A stretch of 43,130 nucleotides of DNA from an uncultured Gemmiger sp. (lineage in GTDB: Bacteria > Bacillota > Clostridia > Oscillospirales > Ruminococcaceae), in contig CALWNO010000021.1 in assembly GCA_944382785.1 (NCBI GenBank), positions 1 through 43,130 of the forward strand. The letters run 5' to 3'. The position numbers and the translations under genes are program-made. Shown here piece by piece: positions 16,468 through 23,642 of this stretch. The notes under the pieces were generated by a model. That model had not been told where the DNA came from. It made no database searches and saw only the letters and a program-made list of their open reading frames with translations. Every line of letters begins with the position of its first letter. Position 1 is the first letter of the stretch.

Positions 16468-17484
16468 TTACATGGCGCGGCCGATGGCGGCAGCCACCTT
16501 GCGGCACTTGGCCACCGTATCCGCGAACTTGTCGGGCTTCAGGCACTGGGCGCCGTCGCTCCAGGCACACTGCGGGTTGTCGTGGACTTCGATCTCCAGA
16601 CCGTCGGCACCGGCAGCCACCGCCGCCAGGGCCATGCTTTCCACATACTTGTAATCGCCGGTGGCATGGCTGGGGTCCACGATGACCGGCAGATGGGTCT
16701 TTTCCTTGATGACCGGCACGGCGGACAGGTCCAGGGTGTTTCGGGTGTACTTTTCAAAGGAGCGGATGCCACGCTCGCAGAGGATAACCTTTTCGTTGCC
16801 GCCGGCCATGATGTACTCGGCGGACATGATCCATTCCTCAATGGTGTTGGCAAAGCCGCGCTTGAGCAGGATGGGCTTGCTCATCTTGCCCACCGCCTTG
16901 AGCAGCTGGAAGTTCTGCATGTTGCGGGCGCCGATCTGCACAATGTCCACGTATTCCTCGAACTCGTCGATGTGGGTCTCATCCATCAGCTCACTGACGA
17001 TGGGCAGGCCGGTAAGCTCCCGGGCCTTGACCATGTCCAGGATGCCCTCGGTGCCCAGGCCCTGGAAGGAGTAAGGGCTGGTGCGGGGCTTGTAGGCACC
17101 GCCGCGCAGGAAGTTGGCGCCGCCTGCCTTGACCAGGTTGGCCATCTTGATGATATGGTCCTCCCCTTCCACGCTGCAGGGACCGGCCATGACCACCACC
17201 GGGGAGTTGCCGCCGATCTTGATGCCGTTCACATCAATGACGGTGTCTTCGGGGTGAAACAGGCGGTTGGCGCGCTTGTAGGGGGCGGACACGCGGGTGA
17301 CGTTCTCCACCCAGGGGTTGGCCAGAACGTCCTTTTCGGCGATCTTGGTGGTGTCGCCCACCAGGCCGAAAACGTTGTAGTCGGTGCCGCGGATCAGCGT
17401 GACCGAAAGGCCCTGTTTCTCGAAGCTGTCGATGATGCGGTCCAGTTCGACCTGCGGAGTGCCTTTTTTGGTAGAAATAATCAT
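16468..17484 (-). CDS. aroF: 3-deoxy-7-phosphoheptulonate synthase, type I-beta
   Basis: A 338-residue enzyme condensing PEP and erythrose-4-phosphate to DAHP, the entry step of the shikimate pathway. Residues 1 to about 70 form the ferredoxin-like domain of the AroF family (IISTKKGTPQ), which in relatives mediates feedback by aromatic products. The barrel has VMAGPCSVEG, FLRGGAYKPRTSPYSFQG, QIGARNMQNF, LLKRGFANT, CERGIR and VDPSHATG with the metal-binding Cys, His, Glu and Asp positions. ATG at 17484 follows GAGAGGGA. It sits between the aroE-aroK fusion gene and aroA. Confidence 0.95.
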   Translation of the reverse strand: MIISTKKGTPQVELDRIIDSFEKQGLSVTLIRGTDYNVFGLVGDTTKIAEKDVLANPWVENVTRVSAPYKRANRLFHPEDTVIDVNGIKIGGNSPVVVMAGPCSVEGEDHIIKMANLVKAGGANFLRGGAYKPRTSPYSFQGLGTEGILDMVKARELTGLPIVSELMDETHIDEFEEYVDIVQIGARNMQNFQLLKAVGKMSKPILLKRGFANTIEEWIMSAEYIMAGGNEKVILCERGIRSFEKYTRNTLDLSAVPVIKEKTHLPVIVDPSHATGDYKYVESMALAAVAAGADGLEIEVHDNPQCAWSDGAQCLKPDKFADTVAKCRKVAAAIGRAM

Positions 17485-17533
17485 GGTTACATGTCCCTCT
17501 CTATGTCTTGTGTTTTATCTTGACGGTACGTCG

Positions 17534-18790
17534 TCAGCAGGTATAATCAAAGGCTTTTTCAAAGGCGGACCGGGCGGCGTTCACCGCGTTGGCCAGGGTG
17601 GAGGTGTTGTCCACCACCCCGTCGGCAGCCTTGCGGTAGGCGGGTTCCCGCTCCGCTTCCATCCGGCGCAGGGCTTCCCGGCCGGTGGAAAGGGGGCGTC
17701 CGCCCATGGCCAGGAATTCCACCGGGCGGCGTACCCACAACACGGGGCCGTTCTGACGCAGCATCCGGGTATTGCCGGGGGTTTTGACCACACCGCCGCC
17801 GCAGGCGATGACCTGACCGCTGCGCTTGGATACCTCGGACAGGGCATCCGCCTCATACCGGCGGAAAGCGGCCTCCCCTTCCCGGGCAAAGATGTCGGGA
17901 ATGGGCATGCCGGCGTGCTGTTCGATCCATTCGTCCAGATCCACGTAGGTCTTGTTCAGGGCCTTGGCCAGCCCCTCCCCCACCGTGCTCTTGCCGCAGC
18001 CGGGCATACCGATGAGAGAAACGTTGCTCAGCTCCCGTTTCAGGTCCCGGCTGGTGGTGCGGATGAAGGAATCCTTATCCATGGTGGTGCCGGTGAACAG
18101 CTCCGAGGCGTAGGCCGCCTGGGCTACCAGCATCTCAAAGCCGCAATAAGCCGGGATGCCCCGGTCCTCCGCCCGCAGCAGCAGCTCGGTGCGGAAGGGA
18201 TTGTACACCACATCCAACACCGCCTTCAGATTGGGCAGGGCGCTCAGATCCAGCAGACATTCCCCCACATTGGGGAACATGCCCGCCGGGCTGGTGTTGA
18301 CGATGATCTCGGCTTCCTTGCACTGGGCCGCCTGGTCATAAGTCAGGGCGTTCTTGCCGCCCCGGCGGCTGACCGGGAGCACCGCCTTGGCCCCGGCGTC
18401 CCGGCAGACAGCGCTGACGGTGGAGCAGGTGCCGCCGGTTCCCAGCACCAGCACCGTACGCCCCGCAAAGTCAATGCCGTGGCGGCGGGCCAGCCAGGCA
18501 AAACCGGCGTAGTCGGTGTTATAGCCGTACAGGCGGCCTTCCCGATTGACCACCGTATTCACCGCGCCGATGGCCTTGGCCGCCGGGTCGATGACGTCAC
18601 AGTATTCCATGACCAGCTTTTTGTACGGGATGGTCACGTTGATGGCCTTGAAGGCCCGGGCCTGCAAAAAGGCGCGGGCGTCGGCCTCGGTGGGCAGGGC
18701 GCGCAGCTCATAGGCATAGCCGCCCGCCCGCTGGTGGATCTGCCGGGAATAGCTGTGTCCCAGCTTGGCACCGATCAAACCGTATTCCAT
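17534..18790 (-). CDS. aroE/aroK: Bifunctional shikimate dehydrogenase / shikimate kinase
   Basis: A 418-residue fusion. Residues 1 to about 250 are shikimate dehydrogenase: GLIGAKLGHSYS at the N-terminus, the catalytic lysine in NVTIPYK (Lys57), Asp93 in NTDYAGF, and the NADP fold GTGGTCSTV. Residues about 255-418 are shikimate kinase: P-loop GMPGCGKST (261-269), DLDEW (284-288), ACGGGVV (329-335) and the lid GRPLS. The protein thus catalyses two consecutive steps, dehydroshikimate to shikimate to shikimate-3-phosphate. ATG at 18790 follows AAAGGGGAGA; an upstream frame extension to 18835 lacks a ribosome site. It sits between aroC (41-base gap) and aroF. Both halves look complete. Confidence 0.94.
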   Translation of the reverse strand: MEYGLIGAKLGHSYSRQIHQRAGGYAYELRALPTEADARAFLQARAFKAINVTIPYKKLVMEYCDVIDPAAKAIGAVNTVVNREGRLYGYNTDYAGFAWLARRHGIDFAGRTVLVLGTGGTCSTVSAVCRDAGAKAVLPVSRRGGKNALTYDQAAQCKEAEIIVNTSPAGMFPNVGECLLDLSALPNLKAVLDVVYNPFRTELLLRAEDRGIPAYCGFEMLVAQAAYASELFTGTTMDKDSFIRTTSRDLKRELSNVSLIGMPGCGKSTVGEGLAKALNKTYVDLDEWIEQHAGMPIPDIFAREGEAAFRRYEADALSEVSKRSGQVIACGGGVVKTPGNTRMLRQNGPVLWVRRPVEFLAMGGRPLSTGREALRRMEAEREPAYRKAADGVVDNTSTLANAVNAARSAFEKAFDYTC

Positions 18791-18831
18791 GCTCAGATTC
18801 TCCCCTTTCCTTGCAATGGCATTTTGTAAAC

Positions 18832-19941
18832 TCAATGGGGCAGGCCGTGCTTTTGCGCCAGCGTGCCGTAACGGATACTGATGAGATCCAGGATGCCGAA
18901 AGCCGTGAGGCTGTTCTGCACCACCGCCGCCCGGGGCACGATACAGGGATCATGGCGGCCCTTGATCTGAATGACCGCGTCCTGCCGGGCGGGATAGTCC
19001 ACCGTATCCTGGGAACGGTAGATGCTGGGGGTGGGCTTGACCACCGTGCGCAGCACAATGGGCATACCGTTGGTGATGCCCCCATTGATGCCGCCGTTGC
19101 GGTTGGTGGCGGTCCGGATCTGCCCGTCCCGCATGCGGAAGGCATCGTTGGCCTGGCTGCCCCGCAGTTCCGCAAAACCGAACCCGGCGCCGAACTCGAT
19201 GCCCTTGACGGCCGGCACCGCAAACATCAGGTGAGCCAGGGTGCTCTCCACGCTGTCAAACCAGGGTTCTCCCACCCCGGCAGGCATGCCGGTGACCACC
19301 GTCTCCAGGATACCGCCCACGCTGTCTCCCTCCGACCCGGCGGCCCGGATGGCCGCCTGCATGGGGGCTTCCTTTTCGGGGTCCAGCAGGGCAAAATGTC
19401 CCGGTTCCGGCTCGGGCATGACCAGCCCCGCAGCGCTGGACAGGGGCGCGTCCTGCACACCCGCACAGGCAGCGATATGGGTATACACCCGGATACCCAT
19501 GCTTTGCAGGGCCTGCTCGCAGATGGCACCGGCCGCCACAGCGGCGGCGGTGATCCGGCCGGAAAAGTGTCCTCCGCCCCGGGCGTCCTGATAGCCTTCG
19601 TACTTTTCAAAAGCGGTGTAATCCGCATGACCGGGGCGCAGCAGAGCGGCGGTTTTGGCATAGTCCCCGCTGCGGGTGTTGGTGTTGCGCACCATCAGGG
19701 TCAGGGGGGTGCCGGTGGTGTGGCCGTCCAGCACGCCGGAGAGGAACTCCACCTCATCCGGCTCGGTGCGGGCGGTGGACAGGCCATCTCCCCGGGCCCG
19801 GCGGCGGTCCATGCGGACTCTGATGAAATCGGTATCCACCGGCAGCCCGGCAGCCAGACCGTCCAGCACGGCGCCGATGGCCGGGCCGTGACTTTCGCCG
19901 AAGATGGTCAGGGACACCGCACTGCCAAAGGTATTCTTCAT
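18832..19941 (-). CDS. aroC: Chorismate synthase
   Basis: A 369-residue FMN-dependent lyase converting EPSP to chorismate. Signatures are FGESHGPAIG (catalytic His near residue 18), RRRARGDGLSTARTEPDEVE (split by the turn), RPGHADYTAFEKY, DARGGGHFSGR and GINGGITNGMP. The C-terminus ends in the normal place. ATG at 19941 follows AAGGGGGA. It starts 16 bases after aroB, in the operon order pheA-aroB-aroC. Confidence 0.96.
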   Translation of the reverse strand: MKNTFGSAVSLTIFGESHGPAIGAVLDGLAAGLPVDTDFIRVRMDRRRARGDGLSTARTEPDEVEFLSGVLDGHTTGTPLTLMVRNTNTRSGDYAKTAALLRPGHADYTAFEKYEGYQDARGGGHFSGRITAAAVAAGAICEQALQSMGIRVYTHIAACAGVQDAPLSSAAGLVMPEPEPGHFALLDPEKEAPMQAAIRAAGSEGDSVGGILETVVTGMPAGVGEPWFDSVESTLAHLMFAVPAVKGIEFGAGFGFAELRGSQANDAFRMRDGQIRTATNRNGGINGGITNGMPIVLRTVVKPTPSIYRSQDTVDYPARQDAVIQIKGRHDPCIVPRAAVVQNSLTAFGILDLISIRYGTLAQKHGLPH

Positions 19942-19957
19942 TGGTGGTCAGTCCCCC

Positions 19958-20989
19958 TTATTCCTCTTCCAGGCCCAGCAAAGCGGGCAGCTGGGTCATG
20001 GGCAGGGTATCCGCCCGCCAGCAGCCCAGCCCCGGCACCCGGATGACCGTGATGCTCTTGCCGCTGCTCTTCTTGTCGTGGCGCATATATTCCAGCACCT
20101 TGCGCTTGTCCACACCAGTGCGCACCGGCAGGCCCAGCTTGCGCAGCACCGCCCGGGTACGCTTTTGCAGGGAGCGGTCCTCGATCATGGGCAGCATGCC
20201 CAGGGCCACGCACTCCCCGTGGTACAGGCCGTTGGTGCGGCGGCCCCGCACCCCCTTGACGGCTTCGATGCCGTGGCCGATGGTGTGACCGAAGTTCAGC
20301 GCTTTGCGGGCACCGGATTCCCGCTCATCCTGCTCCACGATCTTCTTTTTCACCAGCAGGCTGCGATAGATGATGGTCTCAATGTCCTTGTCCATATCCC
20401 CGTGCTCGAACACGTCGAAGAGTTCGGGGTCGGCAATGAGCCCCGCCTTGACCGCCTCGGCCAGGCCGTTGCTGTACTGACGCCGGGGCAGGGTGGCCAG
20501 CGTATCCGGGTCTACCAGCACCACCTGGGGCTGCCAGAAGGCGCCCACAATGTTTTTGGCACTGCCCAGATCAATGGCGGTCTTGCCTCCGATGGAGGAA
20601 TCGATCTGGGACAGGGTGGTAGTGGGGCAGTTGATAAAATCGATGCCCCGCATATAGCTGGCAGCGCAGAAACCGCCCAGGTCCCCGACCACGCCGCCGC
20701 CCACGGCCACCAGCAGGTCTTTGCGGTCCATGCCGAATTCCAGCATGGCGGTGAGAACCTGACCGTAGACCTTCAGGCATTTGCTGCCTTCCCCCTGGGG
20801 AATGGTGTACACAGTGCCGTTGGCGCACTGGTCGGCCACGGTCCGGGCATATTGGGCGGGCACGCCGGAGTCGGTGAGCACAAAGACCCGGCGATGGGTC
20901 AGGTCCGCAAACTGGTGCAGGTTGGGAAGGCAGCCCCGCTTGAGGATGATATCATAGCTGCGGGTACCGAGATTCATGGTCATTTTCAT
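19958..20989 (-). CDS. aroB: 3-dehydroquinate synthase
   Basis: A 343-residue NAD- and metal-dependent enzyme cyclising DAHP to 3-dehydroquinate. Motifs: GGGVVGDLGGFCAASYMRG (nucleotide binding), PTTTLSQIDSSIGGKTAID (substrate site), and the metal ligands in NGLAEAVKAG, NFGHTIGHGIE and YHGECVALG. The start is ATG at 20989 behind AAGGAGGG; two further in-frame ATGs within five codons are less well spaced. It follows pheA by 33 bases. Confidence 0.96.
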   Translation of the reverse strand: MKMTMNLGTRSYDIILKRGCLPNLHQFADLTHRRVFVLTDSGVPAQYARTVADQCANGTVYTIPQGEGSKCLKVYGQVLTAMLEFGMDRKDLLVAVGGGVVGDLGGFCAASYMRGIDFINCPTTTLSQIDSSIGGKTAIDLGSAKNIVGAFWQPQVVLVDPDTLATLPRRQYSNGLAEAVKAGLIADPELFDVFEHGDMDKDIETIIYRSLLVKKKIVEQDERESGARKALNFGHTIGHGIEAVKGVRGRRTNGLYHGECVALGMLPMIEDRSLQKRTRAVLRKLGLPVRTGVDKRKVLEYMRHDKKSSGKSITVIRVPGLGCWRADTLPMTQLPALLGLEEE

Positions 20990-21022
20990 ACAAAAGGCCC
21001 TCCTTATGGTTGGTGAGCTTGG

Positions 21023-22138
21023 TTACTGCAATTCATCGGCCGGGCCGGTGGCAAAAACCCCCAGCACCCGCACAGTACGGCAGACTTTCTGCATGGCCTG
21101 CACCAGCGCTTCACAGGTGGCGGGAGCGTCGGTGTCGGGGCAGACCAGCTGCACATAAAAATAATATTCAAAGGAAACATGGGGCAGAGGGCGGCTCTTG
21201 ATGTTTTCCATATTGAAGCCCTGTTCCCCGATAAGGCGGATCACATCGGCCAGCTTGCCGGGCTTATGGTCCACGGTGAAGAGCAGCGCCATCCGGCGGC
21301 CCGGCGCCGGGGGCACCGGGGCAGCGGCGTCGGTGCGGGTGATGACGATGAACCGGGTGGTGTTGTCCCCGTCCTCGTTGACACCTTTGGCCAGGATCTG
21401 CAGGCCGTACAGCTCCGCCGTCTGGGCCGAGGCGATGGCCGCCAGGGACTTGTCCCCGGTTTCGGAGACATAGCGGGCGGCCTCGGCGGTGTTGCCCCAC
21501 ACCCGGGTGGCCAGGCCGCGACTCCTGATATACACACTGCTCTGGGCCAGGGCCTGCTGATGGCTGATGACGGTGCGGATGTCCGAAAGCTGGGCCCCGG
21601 GCAGAGCCAGCAGATCCTGCCGGATGGGCAGGTCACACATGCGCGCCACGCTCAGTTCCGGGTGAGCGTACAGCAGGTCCAGCACGGTGGACACATCCCC
21701 GGCGTTGGAATTTTCAAAGGGCAATACGCCGAAAGCGGCATCTCCCGCCGCCACGGCGTCGAACACTTCCGCCCAGGTGTCAAAGGCTTTTGCCCTGGCA
21801 AAGAGGAACAGCCGGGTCAGGGCAATGTGGCTCCAGGCCCCCTGCACCCCCTGATAGGCGGCCACATCCCGCCCCAGCAGCTTGCGCTGGTAGGCACGGG
21901 ACACCGCCATCATCTCCTGCAGGACATGGCGGTAATACGGGCGCAGTTCCTCGTTTTCCAGGCGTCCGGTGTTTTTGGCCAGAACCACGTCCTCCCGGGC
22001 GGCGTCAAACACCGGTTTGCCGGTAGCCGCTTTATATTGTGCCACCTGGCCCACCGCTTCCATCCGCCGTTCAAACAGCGCGGCCATCTGGGCGTCGATC
22101 TCGTCGATGATGCCCCGCGCCTGCTGCAGCTGATCCAT
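21023..22138 (-). CDS. pheA: Bifunctional chorismate mutase / prephenate dehydratase
   Basis: A 371-residue protein making phenylpyruvate from chorismate. Residues 1 to about 88 are an AroQ-type chorismate mutase (IIDEIDAQMAALFERRMEAV). Residues about 90-270 are prephenate dehydratase (FGVLPFENSNAGDVSTVLDLL, split, and the catalytic TTRF motif in DNTTRFIVI). Residues about 280-355 are an ACT domain (LLFTVDHKPGKLADVI, SRPLPHVSFEYYFYV), which binds phenylalanine in relatives and gives feedback inhibition. ATG at 22138 sits behind AGGGGGT. It is the first gene of the aromatic operon, directly after the promoter at 22177-22205. Confidence 0.94.
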   Translation of the reverse strand: MDQLQQARGIIDEIDAQMAALFERRMEAVGQVAQYKAATGKPVFDAAREDVVLAKNTGRLENEELRPYYRHVLQEMMAVSRAYQRKLLGRDVAAYQGVQGAWSHIALTRLFLFARAKAFDTWAEVFDAVAAGDAAFGVLPFENSNAGDVSTVLDLLYAHPELSVARMCDLPIRQDLLALPGAQLSDIRTVISHQQALAQSSVYIRSRGLATRVWGNTAEAARYVSETGDKSLAAIASAQTAELYGLQILAKGVNEDGDNTTRFIVITRTDAAAPVPPAPGRRMALLFTVDHKPGKLADVIRLIGEQGFNMENIKSRPLPHVSFEYYFYVQLVCPDTDAPATCEALVQAMQKVCRTVRVLGVFATGPADELQ

Positions 22139-22176
22139 TCTGATACCCCCTGCCTTTGTGATACGTATACATATTT

Positions 22177-22205
22177 ACTATACCATAAACCGGTCTTTAT
22201 CACAA
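22177..22205 (-). promoter_or_regulatory. Promoter for the aromatic amino acid operon
   Basis: Minus strand: -35 TTGTGA at 22200-22205, a 17-base spacer, and -10 TATAGT at 22177-22182, about 40 bases upstream of pheA. I see no T-box, no leader peptide rich in aromatic codons and no attenuator hairpin between it and pheA, so control is by other means or by feedback on the enzymes. Confidence 0.65.
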
Positions 22206-22333
22206 GTAAAAACCGTGAAAAATGTCAGAAGTTTTTGGGCAGTTTATTACAATGTGAACACTTGATTTTTCCTGTACGAATCGTACAGATTTTGTCTGTT
22301 CCGGCGGCCTTTTCTGCCCCCCCCTGCAACGGC

Positions 22334-22366
22334 AAAAGGCGGCCGCCGGTTTTCGGCAGCCGCCCT
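22334..22366 (-). terminator. Rho-independent terminator after the 59-residue protein gene
   Basis: Arms 22338-22348 and 22354-22364, 11 bp with one G-U pair, 5-base loop, followed on the minus strand by TTTT. It ends the small operon upstream (22379-23349) and separates it from the pheA promoter. Confidence 0.7.
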
Positions 22367-22378
22367 TCGGGATGATAT

Positions 22379-22558
22379 TCATTTTTTCGGGGAAGGATCT
22401 TCCCTGCGGGCCCGTCGGACCAGCTCCTCAAAAGTGGGGGTCCGGGTGTAAAAACGGCGGTAGGGATTGTCCGGCAGCGGCACAGAGGCCACAGCCTTTG
22501 TCTCCGGTCTGGGTGCCGCAGGTTTTTCCTCCTTACGCCGGCACGGACGCCACCGCAT
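22379..22558 (-). CDS. Small basic protein of unknown function
   Basis: A 59-residue, strongly basic, proline-rich protein (MRWRPCRRKEEKP at the start, PDNPYRRFYTRTPTFEELV in the middle). Its ATG at 22558 shares a base with the TGA stop of the upstream gene (TGATG), the usual arrangement for translational reinitiation, which supports it as real. It has no membrane segment. A longer frame reaching 22663 is only overlap with the upstream gene. I do not recognise a family. It is followed directly by a terminator. Confidence 0.55.
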   Translation of the reverse strand: MRWRPCRRKEEKPAAPRPETKAVASVPLPDNPYRRFYTRTPTFEELVRRARREDPSPKK

Positions 22559-23349
22559 CAGTTCTGCCCCGCGGTGGACACCGATCCCTGGGTGAGTTTC
22601 TGCCACAGCACATCGTCTTCTGCATAGGATTTTTCTGCCTTTTCGGTCCAGGTGCCTCGGCAACCGATGTACAGTTTGCTCAGCACATCCTGATTGTTGC
22701 CGGTGGAATCATCCATCATGGTATACCCGGTGTAGGTCCCCAGATCCAGTCCGGCAAGCACCGGGCAGTCGGTCCAGCGATAGACCATATTTTCCCAGTC
22801 GGAGGCCGGCTGGTCCTGGCTGGGCACCGTACCGTCCAGATACCGCAGGGCCGCCGTGTTTTCCTGGAAGCTGGCCGGGTCTTCCAGCAGAAAGATGTAG
22901 CTGCCTTCGGTGCTGGAGATATCGGTGCTGAGGCGGGTCAGCTCCGCCATGCGGACATAGGCGTCGGTACTGTCCTGCACCTGGGTGGAATCGGCGGTCT
23001 CGGCCGTGGAGGCGGCCGTGGCCAGATCGATGGTGTACTGATTCAGCTCCACCACCACCTGGCCGTCTCCGTTGCGGTCATCGCAGAAAGATTCCAGCGC
23101 TGTGGTCAGCGCGTCCACCGTGTCGCTGGGAAGTTCCTGTACCCCCACATACCCCACCTGATAATCCGGCCGGGTGCGGAAGAAGGCATCCTTGATGATG
23201 GCGCCCAGAATTCCCAGCACCACCAGGACGATCACCACCTGCCATTTGTGGTAATGCCACCAGTTGCCGGCTTTTTCGGTTTTGGTGTACGTGTGTTCGG
23301 GTTCGTTGTTCTGATAAGTTTCCTGGCTGCTTTTTGTGACCCAGGCCAT
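22558..23349 (-). CDS. Membrane-anchored extracytoplasmic protein of unknown function
   Basis: A 263-residue protein with a hydrophilic cytoplasmic N-terminus (1-35, Tyr/Glu/Thr/His-rich), one membrane segment near 37-53 (VVIVLVVLGILGAII) and an external domain of about 200 residues. DDRNGDGQVVVELNQYTIDL near residue 90 (split by the turn) looks like a dockerin or EF-hand calcium loop D-x-N-x-D-G. Similar single-pass proteins with a D-N-G-D-G loop are common and unnamed in Clostridia. ATG at 23349 follows AAAGGGGA. It is the first gene of a two-gene operon divergent from the C39-like gene, 293 bases away. Confidence 0.7.
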   Translation of the reverse strand: MAWVTKSSQETYQNNEPEHTYTKTEKAGNWWHYHKWQVVIVLVVLGILGAIIKDAFFRTRPDYQVGYVGVQELPSDTVDALTTALESFCDDRNGDGQVVVELNQYTIDLATAASTAETADSTQVQDSTDAYVRMAELTRLSTDISSTEGSYIFLLEDPASFQENTAALRYLDGTVPSQDQPASDWENMVYRWTDCPVLAGLDLGTYTGYTMMDDSTGNNQDVLSKLYIGCRGTWTEKAEKSYAEDDVLWQKLTQGSVSTAGQN

Positions 23350-23384
23350 GGGCGGGTTCCCCTTTCCAAAACTGTGATGCTTTG

Positions 23385-23393
23385 ATTGTAACA
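23385..23393 (-). promoter_or_regulatory. Extended -10 promoter element
   Basis: TGT followed by TACAAT (-10 at 23385-23390, minus strand), 36 bases upstream of the membrane-anchored protein. No good -35 hexamer lies at normal spacing. A short inverted repeat AACAC-N6-GTGTT overlaps the upstream side (23390-23405). Confidence 0.4.
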
Positions 23394-23445
23394 CAAAACC
23401 GTGTTCAATTTGTAAAAATATTCTGACCTTTTTCCCCGTCCCGCC

Positions 23446-23474
23446 TTGCACCGACTGACAAAAAAGGGTATGAT
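23446..23474 (+). promoter_or_regulatory. Promoter for the C39-like gene
   Basis: Plus strand: -35 TTGCAC at 23446-23451, a 17-base spacer, and -10 TATGAT at 23469-23474. Transcription from here leaves a leader of about 160 bases before the ATG at 23643. A second -10-like hexamer, TATAAT, lies at 23482-23487 without a good -35. Confidence 0.5.
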
Positions 23475-23486
23475 GAAAATGTATAA

Positions 23487-23504
23487 TTCTATCCATGGAT
23501 AGAA
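23487..23504. promoter_or_regulatory. Perfect 18-bp palindrome, possible operator
   Basis: TTCTATCCATGGATAGAA reads the same on both strands. It begins about six bases after the expected start of transcription from the promoter at 23446-23474, a typical place for a repressor site. A GC-rich dyad (CCGCCGG/CCGGCGG) follows within the same leader. No regulator gene is adjacent, so the cognate protein is unknown. Confidence 0.45.
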
Positions 23505-23642
23505 AAAAGGTTCCCCGCCGGTGAAACGTCCCGGCGGCGGACGGTGCATGCCCCATCGCCGGCCGCTCTTGTTTGACTGTACAGAGCAGCGAAGGGCGGT
23601 CACGGGGACGCACAGCACGAAACATAAGGCGGTGAGCTTTTG

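Noticed and set aside
22139-22378. T-box, trp-type attenuator or riboswitch upstream of pheA
   Set aside because: Only a promoter and the terminator of the upstream operon were found; the pheA leader is too short for such elements.
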